A stretch of DNA of 16,801 nucleotides from DATBFX01 sp036558305. GTDB taxonomy: Bacteria > Chloroflexota > Chloroflexia > Thermomicrobiales > UBA6265. The position numbers were made by a program, and so were the translations under genes. Of the stretch, positions 5,712 through 11,900 are shown piece by piece. The notes beneath the pieces are model-generated. The model ran no database searches. It had not been told where the DNA came from and saw nothing but the letters and a program-made list of their open reading frames with translations. The stretch covers positions 1 through 16,801 of the forward strand of contig DATBFX010000076.1 of assembly GCA_036558305.1 (NCBI GenBank), read 5' to 3'. Positions within the stretch are counted from its first letter, which is position 1, and each line of letters begins with the position of its first letter.

Positions 5712-8306
5712 ATGAGCAACGGTCGCATCGCCCGCGCCAATCGCCGCTATCCCACCGCTCGCCGCCGCTCGGCCCGCTATGGGCAGGCGCAACTCGCGCG
5801 GCGCGCGGTCGGGTTGCCGCCGCACCTGATGCCGGGGGTGAGCGGGCGGGACGAGAAGCGGGGTCTCGGGTACGCGAAGTTCGTGATCGCCGGTGGCGTC
5901 CTGACGCTGATCGCGCTGATCGTCGGCGGGGCGATGTTCGTCGCCTCGACCGCCGCGGCCGTCGGCGGCACGGTCGATCAATACAAGAAGGTCAACCGCA
6001 GCCTCCAACCGAGCGCCGCCCAGGTCGCCGCTGAGACCTTCGAGACGACCCGCATCTTCGACCGCAACGGCGTCCTTTTGCAGGAGGTCGAACCGGAAGG
6101 GGTCGGCGGCTACCGCACCTTCGTCGATTTCGACGAGATCTCGCCCTATCTGATCGAGGCGACGGTCGCCGCCGAGGATGCCACCTTCTGGAGTCACTAC
6201 GGTGTCGAACCGATGGCGATCGCCCGCGGCGCTTTGATCAATGCCAGCGGCACCGGCTCCTCCGGCGGTTCGACGATCACCCAACAGTTGGCGCGCGGTC
6301 TCTATCCGAACCAGATCGACCCCAACGATCGGTCCTACACCCGCAAGTTCAAAGAGGCGCTCGCCGCCATCCAACTGGACCGCAAATACTCGAAACAAGA
6401 CCTGATCACGATGTACCTCAACCAGATTTTCTACGGTCAGCGCTCATACGGCATCGAAGCCGCCTCGGAAACCTTCTTCAACAAGAAGGCCAGCGAGTTG
6501 AACCTGGCCGAAGCGTCGCTGCTGGCCGGACTGCCGCAGGCGCCGTCGTACTACGATCCCACCGTCAACTTCGACGTCGCCAAGCGGCGGCAACAGTACG
6601 TCCTCGACCAGATGGTCAAATACGGCTACGTCACCCCGCAAGAGGCGAAGAACGCGAAGAACGTCGCCCTCCACCCGAGCGATCGCAACAGCTCGATCCG
6701 GCACGCGCCGCACTTCACGATCTACGTCGAGGACTACCTCAAGCAGAAGTACGGCGAGGACGCCTTCTTCAAGGGCGGTCTCCAGGTCACGACCTCGATC
6801 GACGTCAACCTCCAGGAAACGGCCGAGCAGATCCTGCAACGCGACCTCAACGAGTACGGGATCCCCTACGGCCGCAACAACGCCTCGATGATCGTGATGC
6901 AACCGTGGAGCGGGCAAATCCTGGCGATGGTCGGCTCGGCCGGTTTCAACGACACCCTGATCGGCGGTCAGAACAACTACACCACCGCGCCGTTGCAGCC
7001 CGGTTCCTCGATCAAACCGGTCGTCTACGCCGCCGCCTTCGAAAGCGGTTGGAACCCCGGCACCGTCATCCTCGACACGACGATGAAGCGACCCGACCCG
7101 AGCCAACCGAACGGGTTCTATGAACCGCAGAACTACACCGGCATCTCCTACGGTGCGGTCCCGGTCCGGATCGCCTTGGCGAACTCGCTGAACATCCCGG
7201 CGCTGAAGACGATCGAGTTCGCCGGGATCGCCCACGTCCAGGACCTGGGCCACCGGATGGGGTATACGAAGAGTCTCTACGGCGATCCCGCGACCTACGG
7301 GATCCCGCTCGCCCTCGGTTCGGGTGAGGTGACGGTGCTGGAGCACACCAACGTCTTCGCCACGTTCGCCAACAACGGTCGATACGTTCCGGCCAACCCG
7401 ATCCTGAAGATCACCGACGCGCGCGGCAACGTCCTCTACGACGCCGCCAAGGACCTCAAAGCGAACCCCGGTCAGCAGGCCCTCCGCGCCGAATACGCCT
7501 ACCAGATCACGAGCATCCTGACCGACAACCAGGCGCGCTCGATGATCTTCACCGAGAACAACCTGTTCGGCGACACCGCCCAGCAGCTCGGTCGCCCCAC
7601 CGCCGCCAAATCCGGCACCACCAATGGGTGGAAGGACATCTGGACGATGGGCTACACCACCGACCTCGCGATCGGGGTCTGGATGGGGCAGACAACGGCA
7701 ACCGGCGACCGCTACCAGGAGTTGCCGGAACGCGACGGTATCCAGGGGGCCGGTCCGATCTGGGCCGACCTGATGCTGGAGATGCACCAGAACCCGAAGT
7801 GGGCATCCCTGCTGAAGGGTCCGAACGGGCAGACGATCCCGGAGGATTTCCCGGTTCCCTCGGGGCTGCACAAGGGCCGGGTCTGCGACGCGACCGGTCA
7901 CCAGGCGACCGGCGGTTCCGCCTCGCACGAGGAATGGCTGGTGGATGGCCGGGGACCGTCGCTCCGCTGCGACCAGGTGTCGGCCGCGGAGTACGCCGAA
8001 CTGCAGTACGCGCTGAACGACCTGAACCAAAACGGCGGCAAGTACTCGGGCAATGGTCAGTCCAGCATCTACCGCTACGCCAGCGCCGTCGGGGTGTCGC
8101 GCGGCAGTTTCTCCGGCGGGGGATTCTCGGGCGGCGACTTCTCGAGCGACGACTCGTCGGGCGGCGATTATTCGGGCTTCGATTCGTCGAGCAACGACGC
8201 AACGATCGACGATTCGTCGTCCGGCGACGCCGCGCCCGCCGATTCGTCCGGCAACGATTCGTCGGGGAACGAGGTCCCCCGGATCATTCCGCGCGGCGGC
8301 GGTTAG
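5712..8306 (+). CDS. Bifunctional class A penicillin-binding protein (PBP1A type)
   Basis: This 864-residue enzyme polymerises lipid II glycan strands and cross-links their peptides on the outer face of the membrane. A basic cytoplasmic head (about 1-50) precedes one membrane helix (FVIAGGVLTLIALIVGGAMFV). The glycosyltransferase (GT51) domain follows, with catalytic Glu155 in AAEDATFWSHYG and the motifs GGSTITQQLARGLY and RKFKEALAAIQLDRKYSK. The transpeptidase domain has nucleophile Ser432 in SSIK, then SLN (492-494) and KSG (633-635) in place of the more usual KTG. The last ~70 residues are a low-complexity Gly/Ser/Asp tail. The ATG at 5712 is chosen because the preceding in-frame stretch is upstream non-coding DNA; only a weak AGGAC precedes it. 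The gene ends four bases inside the opposing HAD gene. Confidence 0.95.
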   Translation: MSNGRIARANRRYPTARRRSARYGQAQLARRAVGLPPHLMPGVSGRDEKRGLGYAKFVIAGGVLTLIALIVGGAMFVASTAAAVGGTVDQYKKVNRSLQPSAAQVAAETFETTRIFDRNGVLLQEVEPEGVGGYRTFVDFDEISPYLIEATVAAEDATFWSHYGVEPMAIARGALINASGTGSSGGSTITQQLARGLYPNQIDPNDRSYTRKFKEALAAIQLDRKYSKQDLITMYLNQIFYGQRSYGIEAASETFFNKKASELNLAEASLLAGLPQAPSYYDPTVNFDVAKRRQQYVLDQMVKYGYVTPQEAKNAKNVALHPSDRNSSIRHAPHFTIYVEDYLKQKYGEDAFFKGGLQVTTSIDVNLQETAEQILQRDLNEYGIPYGRNNASMIVMQPWSGQILAMVGSAGFNDTLIGGQNNYTTAPLQPGSSIKPVVYAAAFESGWNPGTVILDTTMKRPDPSQPNGFYEPQNYTGISYGAVPVRIALANSLNIPALKTIEFAGIAHVQDLGHRMGYTKSLYGDPATYGIPLALGSGEVTVLEHTNVFATFANNGRYVPANPILKITDARGNVLYDAAKDLKANPGQQALRAEYAYQITSILTDNQARSMIFTENNLFGDTAQQLGRPTAAKSGTTNGWKDIWTMGYTTDLAIGVWMGQTTATGDRYQELPERDGIQGAGPIWADLMLEMHQNPKWASLLKGPNGQTIPEDFPVPSGLHKGRVCDATGHQATGGSASHEEWLVDGRGPSLRCDQVSAAEYAELQYALNDLNQNGGKYSGNGQSSIYRYASAVGVSRGSFSGGGFSGGDFSSDDSSGGDYSGFDSSSNDATIDDSSSGDAAPADSSGNDSSGNEVPRIIPRGGG

Positions 8307-9004
8307 CGTCCGAGGGTTGCGGGTACGTCGGCGAGTGAGGCGACGACCGCCGCCGGTCCTGGGCCGTGGCGCTCCTCTGGCAACCCATGGCGGTTGATCC
8401 AGCAGACCCGGTAACCGAACGCCGCGGCGCCGGCCGCGTCCCAACCGTTCCCGGTGACGAAGGCGATCTCGGCCGGTAGGAAACCGAAGCGTGCCGTGCC
8501 GAGGGCGTAGACGCGAGGGTGGGGTTTGTAGACCCGGACCTCGTCCGCGCTGAGGATCGCGTCCAACCGATCGGATAGGCCGGCCGCGGCGACCGCCGTC
8601 GCCAGCATCGCCGGCGCCCCGTTCGAGAGGATCGCTCGCGGCAGTGGGGCGAGTGCGGCGAGGACCGTCGGTGCCGACGGATCGGCCGCGGGTGTCTGCC
8701 AGGCTTGGAGTAACGATGCGCGCTCGGTCGACGGCAACTCGACCGCCAAACGGGCCAGTGCGTAGTCGAGCGCCTGTTCCGTGACCGCGGCGAAGTCGAC
8801 GTAGTACGGCTCGCCCATCAGCGAACGGTGGACGCTGTACTCCAGTTGCTTGGCTCGCCAGAGGATCGAGAACTCCTCCGCGGTGGACGTGTTGCCGGGG
8901 ACGGTTGCCAGTGCCGCGGCGCAGGCGTCCTGAATGGAATCGAGGCGGAAGAGCGTGCCGTAGGCGTCGAAGAGGACGGCGCGGACGCCGCTGAGGCGAG
9001 ACAT
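8303..9004 (-). CDS. HAD-superfamily hydrolase, haloacid dehalogenase type II-like
   Basis: This 233-residue soluble hydrolase carries all four HAD motifs. Nucleophile Asp13 is in LFDAYGTLF, Ser127 in ILSNGAP, Lys160 in VYKPHP, and FVTGNGWDAAGA (about 182-193) is the final acidic motif. The DAYGTLF start and the 'N.WD.AGA' motif match the L-2-haloacid dehalogenase branch; the usual serine before that Asn is replaced (TGN rather than SSN). The substrate cannot be read from sequence, and a phosphatase role is possible. A longer in-frame start (9073) is rejected because its extra residues translate an intergenic repeat. The ATG at 9004 starts MSRLSGVRAV. The stop overlaps the penicillin-binding protein gene tail to tail (TTAG shared). 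It lies downstream of the Lrp-like gene on the same strand, separated by a 128-base gap. Confidence 0.85.
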   Translation of the reverse strand: MSRLSGVRAVLFDAYGTLFRLDSIQDACAAALATVPGNTSTAEEFSILWRAKQLEYSVHRSLMGEPYYVDFAAVTEQALDYALARLAVELPSTERASLLQAWQTPAADPSAPTVLAALAPLPRAILSNGAPAMLATAVAAAGLSDRLDAILSADEVRVYKPHPRVYALGTARFGFLPAEIAFVTGNGWDAAGAAAFGYRVCWINRHGLPEERHGPGPAAVVASLADVPATLGR

Positions 9005-9023
9005 CGTAATCCCACGCCCGGAA

Positions 9024-9103
9024 AGAGGTCCTTCGCTGCACTCAGGATGACCAGGGGGAGGGGTGGTCTCCATCCGTCATCGCGAGCGCCGCGACGGACC
9101 TCT
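9024..9103. repeat. REP-like element: inverted pair of a dispersed repeat
   Basis: The left arm (9024-9051) begins AGAGGTCC, TTCGCTGC, ending GGATGAC. The right arm (9076-9103) is the reverse complement of a close variant beginning AGAGGTCC, GTCGCGGC. About 22 of 28 positions agree, with a 24-base loop. Translated on the reverse strand the left arm reads VILSAAKDL, a peptide well known as an artefact of a widespread bacterial intergenic repeat. The paired arms can form a long hairpin between the Lrp-like gene and the HAD gene, possibly limiting read-through. Confidence 0.6.
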
Positions 9104-9132
9104 CGTCCTTCGTTTGTCGGCAATCGGCTCGG

Positions 9133-9720
9133 CTACGACGCCGCGCGGCGGCCGCGGGGCCGGCCCGGACGGCGCGTTTTCGCGGGCGCTTCGGCGGCCG
9201 CTTCTTCGGCCGCGGCAGCCGGTTTGCGGCGGCGGCGGGTCAGGCGCGTCCGCTGCTGCGTCGTCCCTTCGGGCGGGGTGATCTCCCGCCAGGGGACGGG
9301 AGAGGACAAGACGAGGGAGGTGACGCAGCGGGCGCCGGTGGTGCTGAGGCGATCGACCAACGCTTCCAAGGCGGCGGTGTCGGCGACGTTGACCTTGACG
9401 AGGTGGGACGATTCGCCGGTGGTGCGGTGGACCTCGGCGACGGCAGGGTCGGCGCGGACTGCCTCCAGGAAGGCATCCTGCTGGCTGCGCTCGACCGAGG
9501 CCGCGATCAGCGCCGTCAAACCCCGGCCGAGGGCGGAGGGGGCGACGATCGCGCGGTAGCCGGCGATGACCCCGCGGTCTTCGAGTCGCCGGACGCGCTC
9601 AATCATCGCCGGGCTGGAGAGACCGACCCGCTCGGCCAGCGCCTTCATCGTCAGGCGGCCGTTCGCCTGCAACTCGGCCAGGATTCGCTCGTCAATCGTG
9701 TCGATTTGACTCATCCCCAT
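9133..9720 (-). CDS. Lrp/AsnC-family regulator with basic AT-hook-like tail
   Basis: This 195-residue regulator has an N-terminal helix-turn-helix (residues about 6-52: IDTIDERILAELQANGRLT, then LAERVGLSSPAMIERVRRLEDRGVI). An AsnC/RAM ligand-binding domain follows (about 68-142: LTALIAASVE, VAEVHRTTGESSHLVKVNV, LVDRLSTTGARCVTSLVLS). The family usually ends near residue 150-160. Here a further ~45 residues are basic and alanine-rich, finishing KTRRPGRPRGRR, which matches the GRP core of AT-hook minor-groove binders. The tail may add non-specific DNA binding. AAGGTGAGGG precedes the ATG at 9720; a second ATG at 9714 is an alternative start. It is divergent from the rhodanese gene and probably autoregulates, as the family often does. 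Confidence 0.9.
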   Translation of the reverse strand: MGMSQIDTIDERILAELQANGRLTMKALAERVGLSSPAMIERVRRLEDRGVIAGYRAIVAPSALGRGLTALIAASVERSQQDAFLEAVRADPAVAEVHRTTGESSHLVKVNVADTAALEALVDRLSTTGARCVTSLVLSSPVPWREITPPEGTTQQRTRLTRRRRKPAAAAEEAAAEAPAKTRRPGRPRGRRAAS

Positions 9721-9820
9721 CCCTCACCTTGTACGGTCGAAACCGCGTCCGACGATGCGACACTCGGTTTCATCCCCTCTGCCCTTCAACGGAGTTGCGC
9801 CAATCGCCTTCCGACCGGAT

Positions 9821-9849
9821 AGTCTATCGCCCGTATTGACGGCGCGCAA
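9821..9849 (-). promoter_or_regulatory. Candidate promoter of the Lrp-like gene
   Basis: On the reverse strand TTGCGC (9844-9849) and TAGACT (9821-9826) are separated by exactly 17 bases, each matching four of six consensus positions. It lies about 100 bases before the Lrp-like start. The -35 overlaps a perfect inverted repeat at 9845-9866, which could serve as an operator. Confidence 0.4.
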
Positions 9850-9866
9850 GAAAGGTCTCTCTTGCG
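9845..9866. promoter_or_regulatory. CGCAAGA-N8-TCTTGCG palindrome, candidate operator
   Basis: A perfect seven-base inverted repeat with an eight-base spacer lies between the divergent Lrp-like and rhodanese genes. It covers the likely reverse -35 and sits next to a forward TATCAT (9867-9872). A regulator bound here could affect both directions. The Lrp-like protein encoded alongside is the obvious candidate but the match to any Lrp site is untested. Confidence 0.4.
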
Positions 9867-10045
9867 TATCATCGCGGCAAACGCGACGAATCCGCCGCCT
9901 CTGACCGCGTGGGATCGGTTCGGATGACCGGCGTCGAACTTGATGCCGTGAAGGCGGAGGCGAGGGGCGATGACGAGCCCGTTATCGACGAGGCGGGCGC
10001 GGTATCCTTTGCGCGGGAAGCGGGCGCTCCGGGAAGGGGTTCAGC
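9867..10045. other. Rhodanese-side half of the divergent 9721-10045 gap
   Basis: The full intergenic region is 325 bases. Its rhodanese-side half has a forward TATCAT (9867-9872) as a possible -10, but the only TTGAC-type -35 (9836-9841) is 25 bases away, too far for a normal promoter. An open frame from about 9909 runs through it, out of frame with and overlapping the rhodanese, and is not called. GGGAAGGGG at 10031-10039 is the rhodanese ribosome site. Confidence 0.3.
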
Positions 10046-10876
10046 GTGCAGCAGCCGTCCGCAGGCGAGGCGATCCCCGCGAGCGGGCCGATCGTGGACG
10101 TGTCCTGGGTCCAAGCTCGGCTTGGCCGGCCGGGCGTGCGCATCGTCGATGCACGACCGCGCGAGCAGTACCTGATGGGGCACCTCGCCGGCGCGGTTTC
10201 GATCGACCTCAATGCGATCCGAATGGTCGATTCGACCGCGACGGGGATCGCTGCGTTTCTCGATCATGCGCGGGCGGAGCTCCGCCGCGCGGGTGTCCGC
10301 TCCGACGAGCGCGTCGTCTTCTACGAGGACTTCAGCGGTGCCGCGGCGGCGCGCGGTGTTTGGATGCTCGACGCCATCGGGCATCCCGGCAGCGCGATGA
10401 TGGACGGAGGACTCCGTGCCTGGATCGACGCCGGCGGACCGGTGACGCGACAGGCCGCCCCGGTGGAACCGAGTGATCTGGACGTGGCGCTCGACGAGAC
10501 GGTGGTGGCGACGGCCGGCGAGATCCGCGATGCGCTGGCGCACGGTCACCGGCTGACCGTCGTCGATGCGCGCGACGACGCGGAGTTTGGTGACGGAACG
10601 ATTCCCGGTGCAATCCACGTCGACTGGCTCCGGCATCTGACACCCGACGGTACCTTCCGTCCGCTCGGCGAGTTGCGCGCGATGTACGAGGAGATCGGCA
10701 TCGGCGCCTCGCACCGGGCGTCGGTGGCCGCCTTTTGCGGCAGTGGCTACCGGTCGGCCCACACCTACGTCGTCCTGAAGGCGCTCGGGATTCCCGCGGT
10801 CAAAAATTACGCGCCGTCGTGGGGAGAATGGGGCCGGCGGCCCGATCTGCCGGTGGAGATGCCGACGGACCGGTAG
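10046..10876 (+). CDS. Two-domain rhodanese-type sulfurtransferase
   Basis: This 276-residue soluble enzyme belongs to the thiosulfate/mercaptopyruvate sulfurtransferase family, which moves sulfane sulfur to thiophilic acceptors via a cysteine persulfide. The N-terminal repeat (about 15-135) carries VRIVDARPREQYLMGHLAGAVSIDL and ERVVFYEDFSGAAAARGVWML but lacks a catalytic cysteine, as usual. The C-terminal repeat (about 150-270) carries TVVDARDDAEFGDGTIPGAIHVDW and the active loop FCGSGYRSAHTY with Cys231. The loop CGSGYR differs from the CGSGVTA of mercaptopyruvate-type enzymes, so the true donor is open. GTG at 10046 is preferred because GGGAAGGGG precedes it by a few bases. No neighbouring gene suggests a specific sulfur pathway. 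Confidence 0.9.
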   Translation: MQQPSAGEAIPASGPIVDVSWVQARLGRPGVRIVDARPREQYLMGHLAGAVSIDLNAIRMVDSTATGIAAFLDHARAELRRAGVRSDERVVFYEDFSGAAAARGVWMLDAIGHPGSAMMDGGLRAWIDAGGPVTRQAAPVEPSDLDVALDETVVATAGEIRDALAHGHRLTVVDARDDAEFGDGTIPGAIHVDWLRHLTPDGTFRPLGELRAMYEEIGIGASHRASVAAFCGSGYRSAHTYVVLKALGIPAVKNYAPSWGEWGRRPDLPVEMPTDR

Positions 10877-10982
10877 CTCTTAGCCGGTAGCCGGTAGGAG
10901 AGACGGACGAGCGGACAGGCAGACAGACGGACAGAAACTCACTCGGTCCTCAGCACTTGCTACCGGCTACCGGCTACCGGCT
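10869..10982. repeat. Inverted heptamer repeats CCGGTAG / CTACCGG
   Basis: The gap after the rhodanese has three CCGGTAG units on the left (10869 onward) and three CTACCGG units on the right (10960-10982). A 17-base arm at 10881-10897 is perfectly complementary to 10960-10976. The 62-base loop is purine-rich with repeated GACGGAC and CAGACAG units. The transcript would form a strong hairpin just before the ribosome site of the next gene; it may terminate, attenuate or stabilise. Similar heptamer repeats are known between genes in other bacteria. Confidence 0.65.
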
Positions 10983-10998
10983 TCAAGAGGAGAGCGCG

Positions 10999-11220
10999 AT
11001 GCGGTTGGAGCGACTGGACCAGGATGAGGCAGGCCGGGCGGTCGGTGCAGCCGTGGTGCGGGCGGTCGGTGCGCGGGAGATCGTGCTGGAGTTGGGACCG
11101 GCCGACGGACCGCCGTTGGTCCGGCTGACGATGAGTCACTCCGAGGCGATGCGGCTGACCGCCGCGGCGCAGGCGGTGGTGCAAAGCGGCGGCGAGACGA
11201 TCCTGATCGTGGACGATTGA
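10999..11220 (+). CDS. Hypothetical 73-residue protein
   Basis: The frame begins MRLERLDQDEAGRAVGAAVV, with AAGAGGAGA about seven bases before the ATG, and ends GGETILIVDD. An upstream in-frame start (10957) is rejected because it translates the heptamer repeat. The sequence predicts a helix, strands REIVLELG and LVRLTMS, a helix SEAMRLTAAAQAVVQS and a final strand ETILIVDD: a small soluble alpha/beta protein. No membrane segment or catalytic motif is visible and I do not recognise the family. It lies 122 bases after the rhodanese on the same strand and may be cotranscribed if the hairpin between them is not a terminator. Confidence 0.65.
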   Translation: MRLERLDQDEAGRAVGAAVVRAVGAREIVLELGPADGPPLVRLTMSHSEAMRLTAAAQAVVQSGGETILIVDD

Positions 11221-11279
11221 GCGGCCGTGAGCGGTCGGCACGTGCGAATTGACGTCTGCGCTACAAAATGGGATGGATT

Positions 11280-11670
11280 GGTGCTGCACGAAGTGAACCA
11301 AATCGCGCTCTCGTGCGTCTATTAGGGTAGACGGATGCGCGGACCGATTGGAGACCCCTAGCGGGGTCGGGTCCGCGGCTGGGAACGTTGACAAAGGAGT
11401 CAATAGAACCTGGTCCGCTTTGGCGACGCCCGCAGAAAGGCGCGCGAACGCGGACCGTCTCCCGAGGCGACGCTAGCCTGTCGCCAGGCATCGATGTTCC
11501 TCTTTCCTCCTCTCTGCGAGTGCGCGTCGGAGGGACGACACTCGTCCTCATATCACTCCTCACCGAAACGTGGTCGGCTCGGTCGCGGCCACGTTGGGAG
11601 ACCCCGGCAGCGACCGAGGCACGAAGCGCGCCCGGCCAGGTGACCACGTCACCGGCCGGGCGCGACTGTT
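11280..11670 (+). ncRNA. Candidate structured RNA with serial stem-loops
   Basis: No credible protein occupies 11221-11900. Perfect stems follow one another: 11286-11291/11311-11316, 11316-11321/11328-11333, 11339-11345/11370-11376 enclosing 11353-11358/11363-11368, 11388-11392/11399-11403, 11412-11418/11450-11456, 11466-11471/11480-11485, 11533-11538/11542-11547 and 11579-11586/11610-11617. Last comes a 17-pair hairpin with one bulge and a three-base loop (11627-11664). The last could be an intrinsic terminator, although only CTGTTT follows. I compared it by eye with tmRNA, RNase P RNA, SRP RNA and T-box signatures and saw no match. The strand is uncertain because the stems are palindromic; forward is chosen for the weak T-run. 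GC-rich DNA yields stems by chance, so the evidence is the density and perfection of pairing. Confidence 0.35.
11627..11664. terminator. Strong 17-pair hairpin between convergent genes
   Basis: CGCGCCCGGCC, a bulged A, GGTGAC, loop CAC, GTCACC, GGCCGGGCGCG: eleven and six perfect pairs around a single bulge. It sits in the convergent gap between the 73-residue gene and the response regulator, where a bidirectional terminator would be expected. The forward side is followed by ACTGTTTAAG and the reverse side by GCTTCGTGCC, so neither has a classical T-run. Confidence 0.5.
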
Positions 11671-11900
11671 TAAGCGCCGTTGATCGAACGGGTAGGAACC
11701 GGCAGCGGTGCAGAAGGACGGGCGGCCCATGCTGCTGGTACCGAGCCGGCGCCCGCGCGAAGCCGAGGCATCTCCCGAAGCGCAGCGGAGTCACCGTTTC
11801 GTGGGCGTGTTTCCACGTGCGGAGAGAGATTCCGCGACAAATCCTTCGCCGGCGCCGGAGGCATGACGGGGGCGACGGCCGCGGTCGCGAATTGTCTGGG
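11671..11900. other. Remainder of the convergent gap, with a further stem and a repeat-like trace
   Basis: ACCGGCAGC (11698-11706) pairs with GCTGCTGGT (11731-11739), nine pairs with one G-U. Around 11765-11795 the sequence GCATCTCCCGAAGCGCAGCG resembles, loosely, the dispersed repeat seen at 9024-9103. I see no gene here. Confidence 0.3.

Noticed and set aside
8998..9073. In-frame N-terminal extension of the HAD hydrolase starting at 9073
   Set aside because: The added residues translate the dispersed repeat (HPECSEGP-type peptide), and a normal HAD N-terminus starts at 9004.
9836..9872. TTGACG ... TATCAT as a forward rhodanese promoter
   Set aside because: The spacer is 25 bases, too long for a standard promoter; retained only as a note beside the palindrome.
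9909..10175. Forward 88-codon frame (MGSVRMTGVELDAVKAEARG...) before and into the rhodanese gene
   Set aside because: Its first part looks protein-like, but it overlaps the well-supported rhodanese by 130 bases in another frame and has no clear ribosome site or family.
11388..11420. TTGACA at 11389 as a forward -35
   Set aside because: No -10 hexamer is present at 16-18 bases downstream, and it is explained by the TTGAC-N6-GTCAA palindrome.
11261..11794. Reverse 177-codon frame in the convergent gap
   Set aside because: Composition is arginine-rich and irregular, there is no ribosome site, and it runs through all the stem-loops; not protein-like.
11221..11900. Known RNAs (tmRNA, RNase P RNA, SRP RNA, T-box) in the convergent gap
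   Set aside because: None of the conserved core sequences I know for these families was found by eye on either strand.
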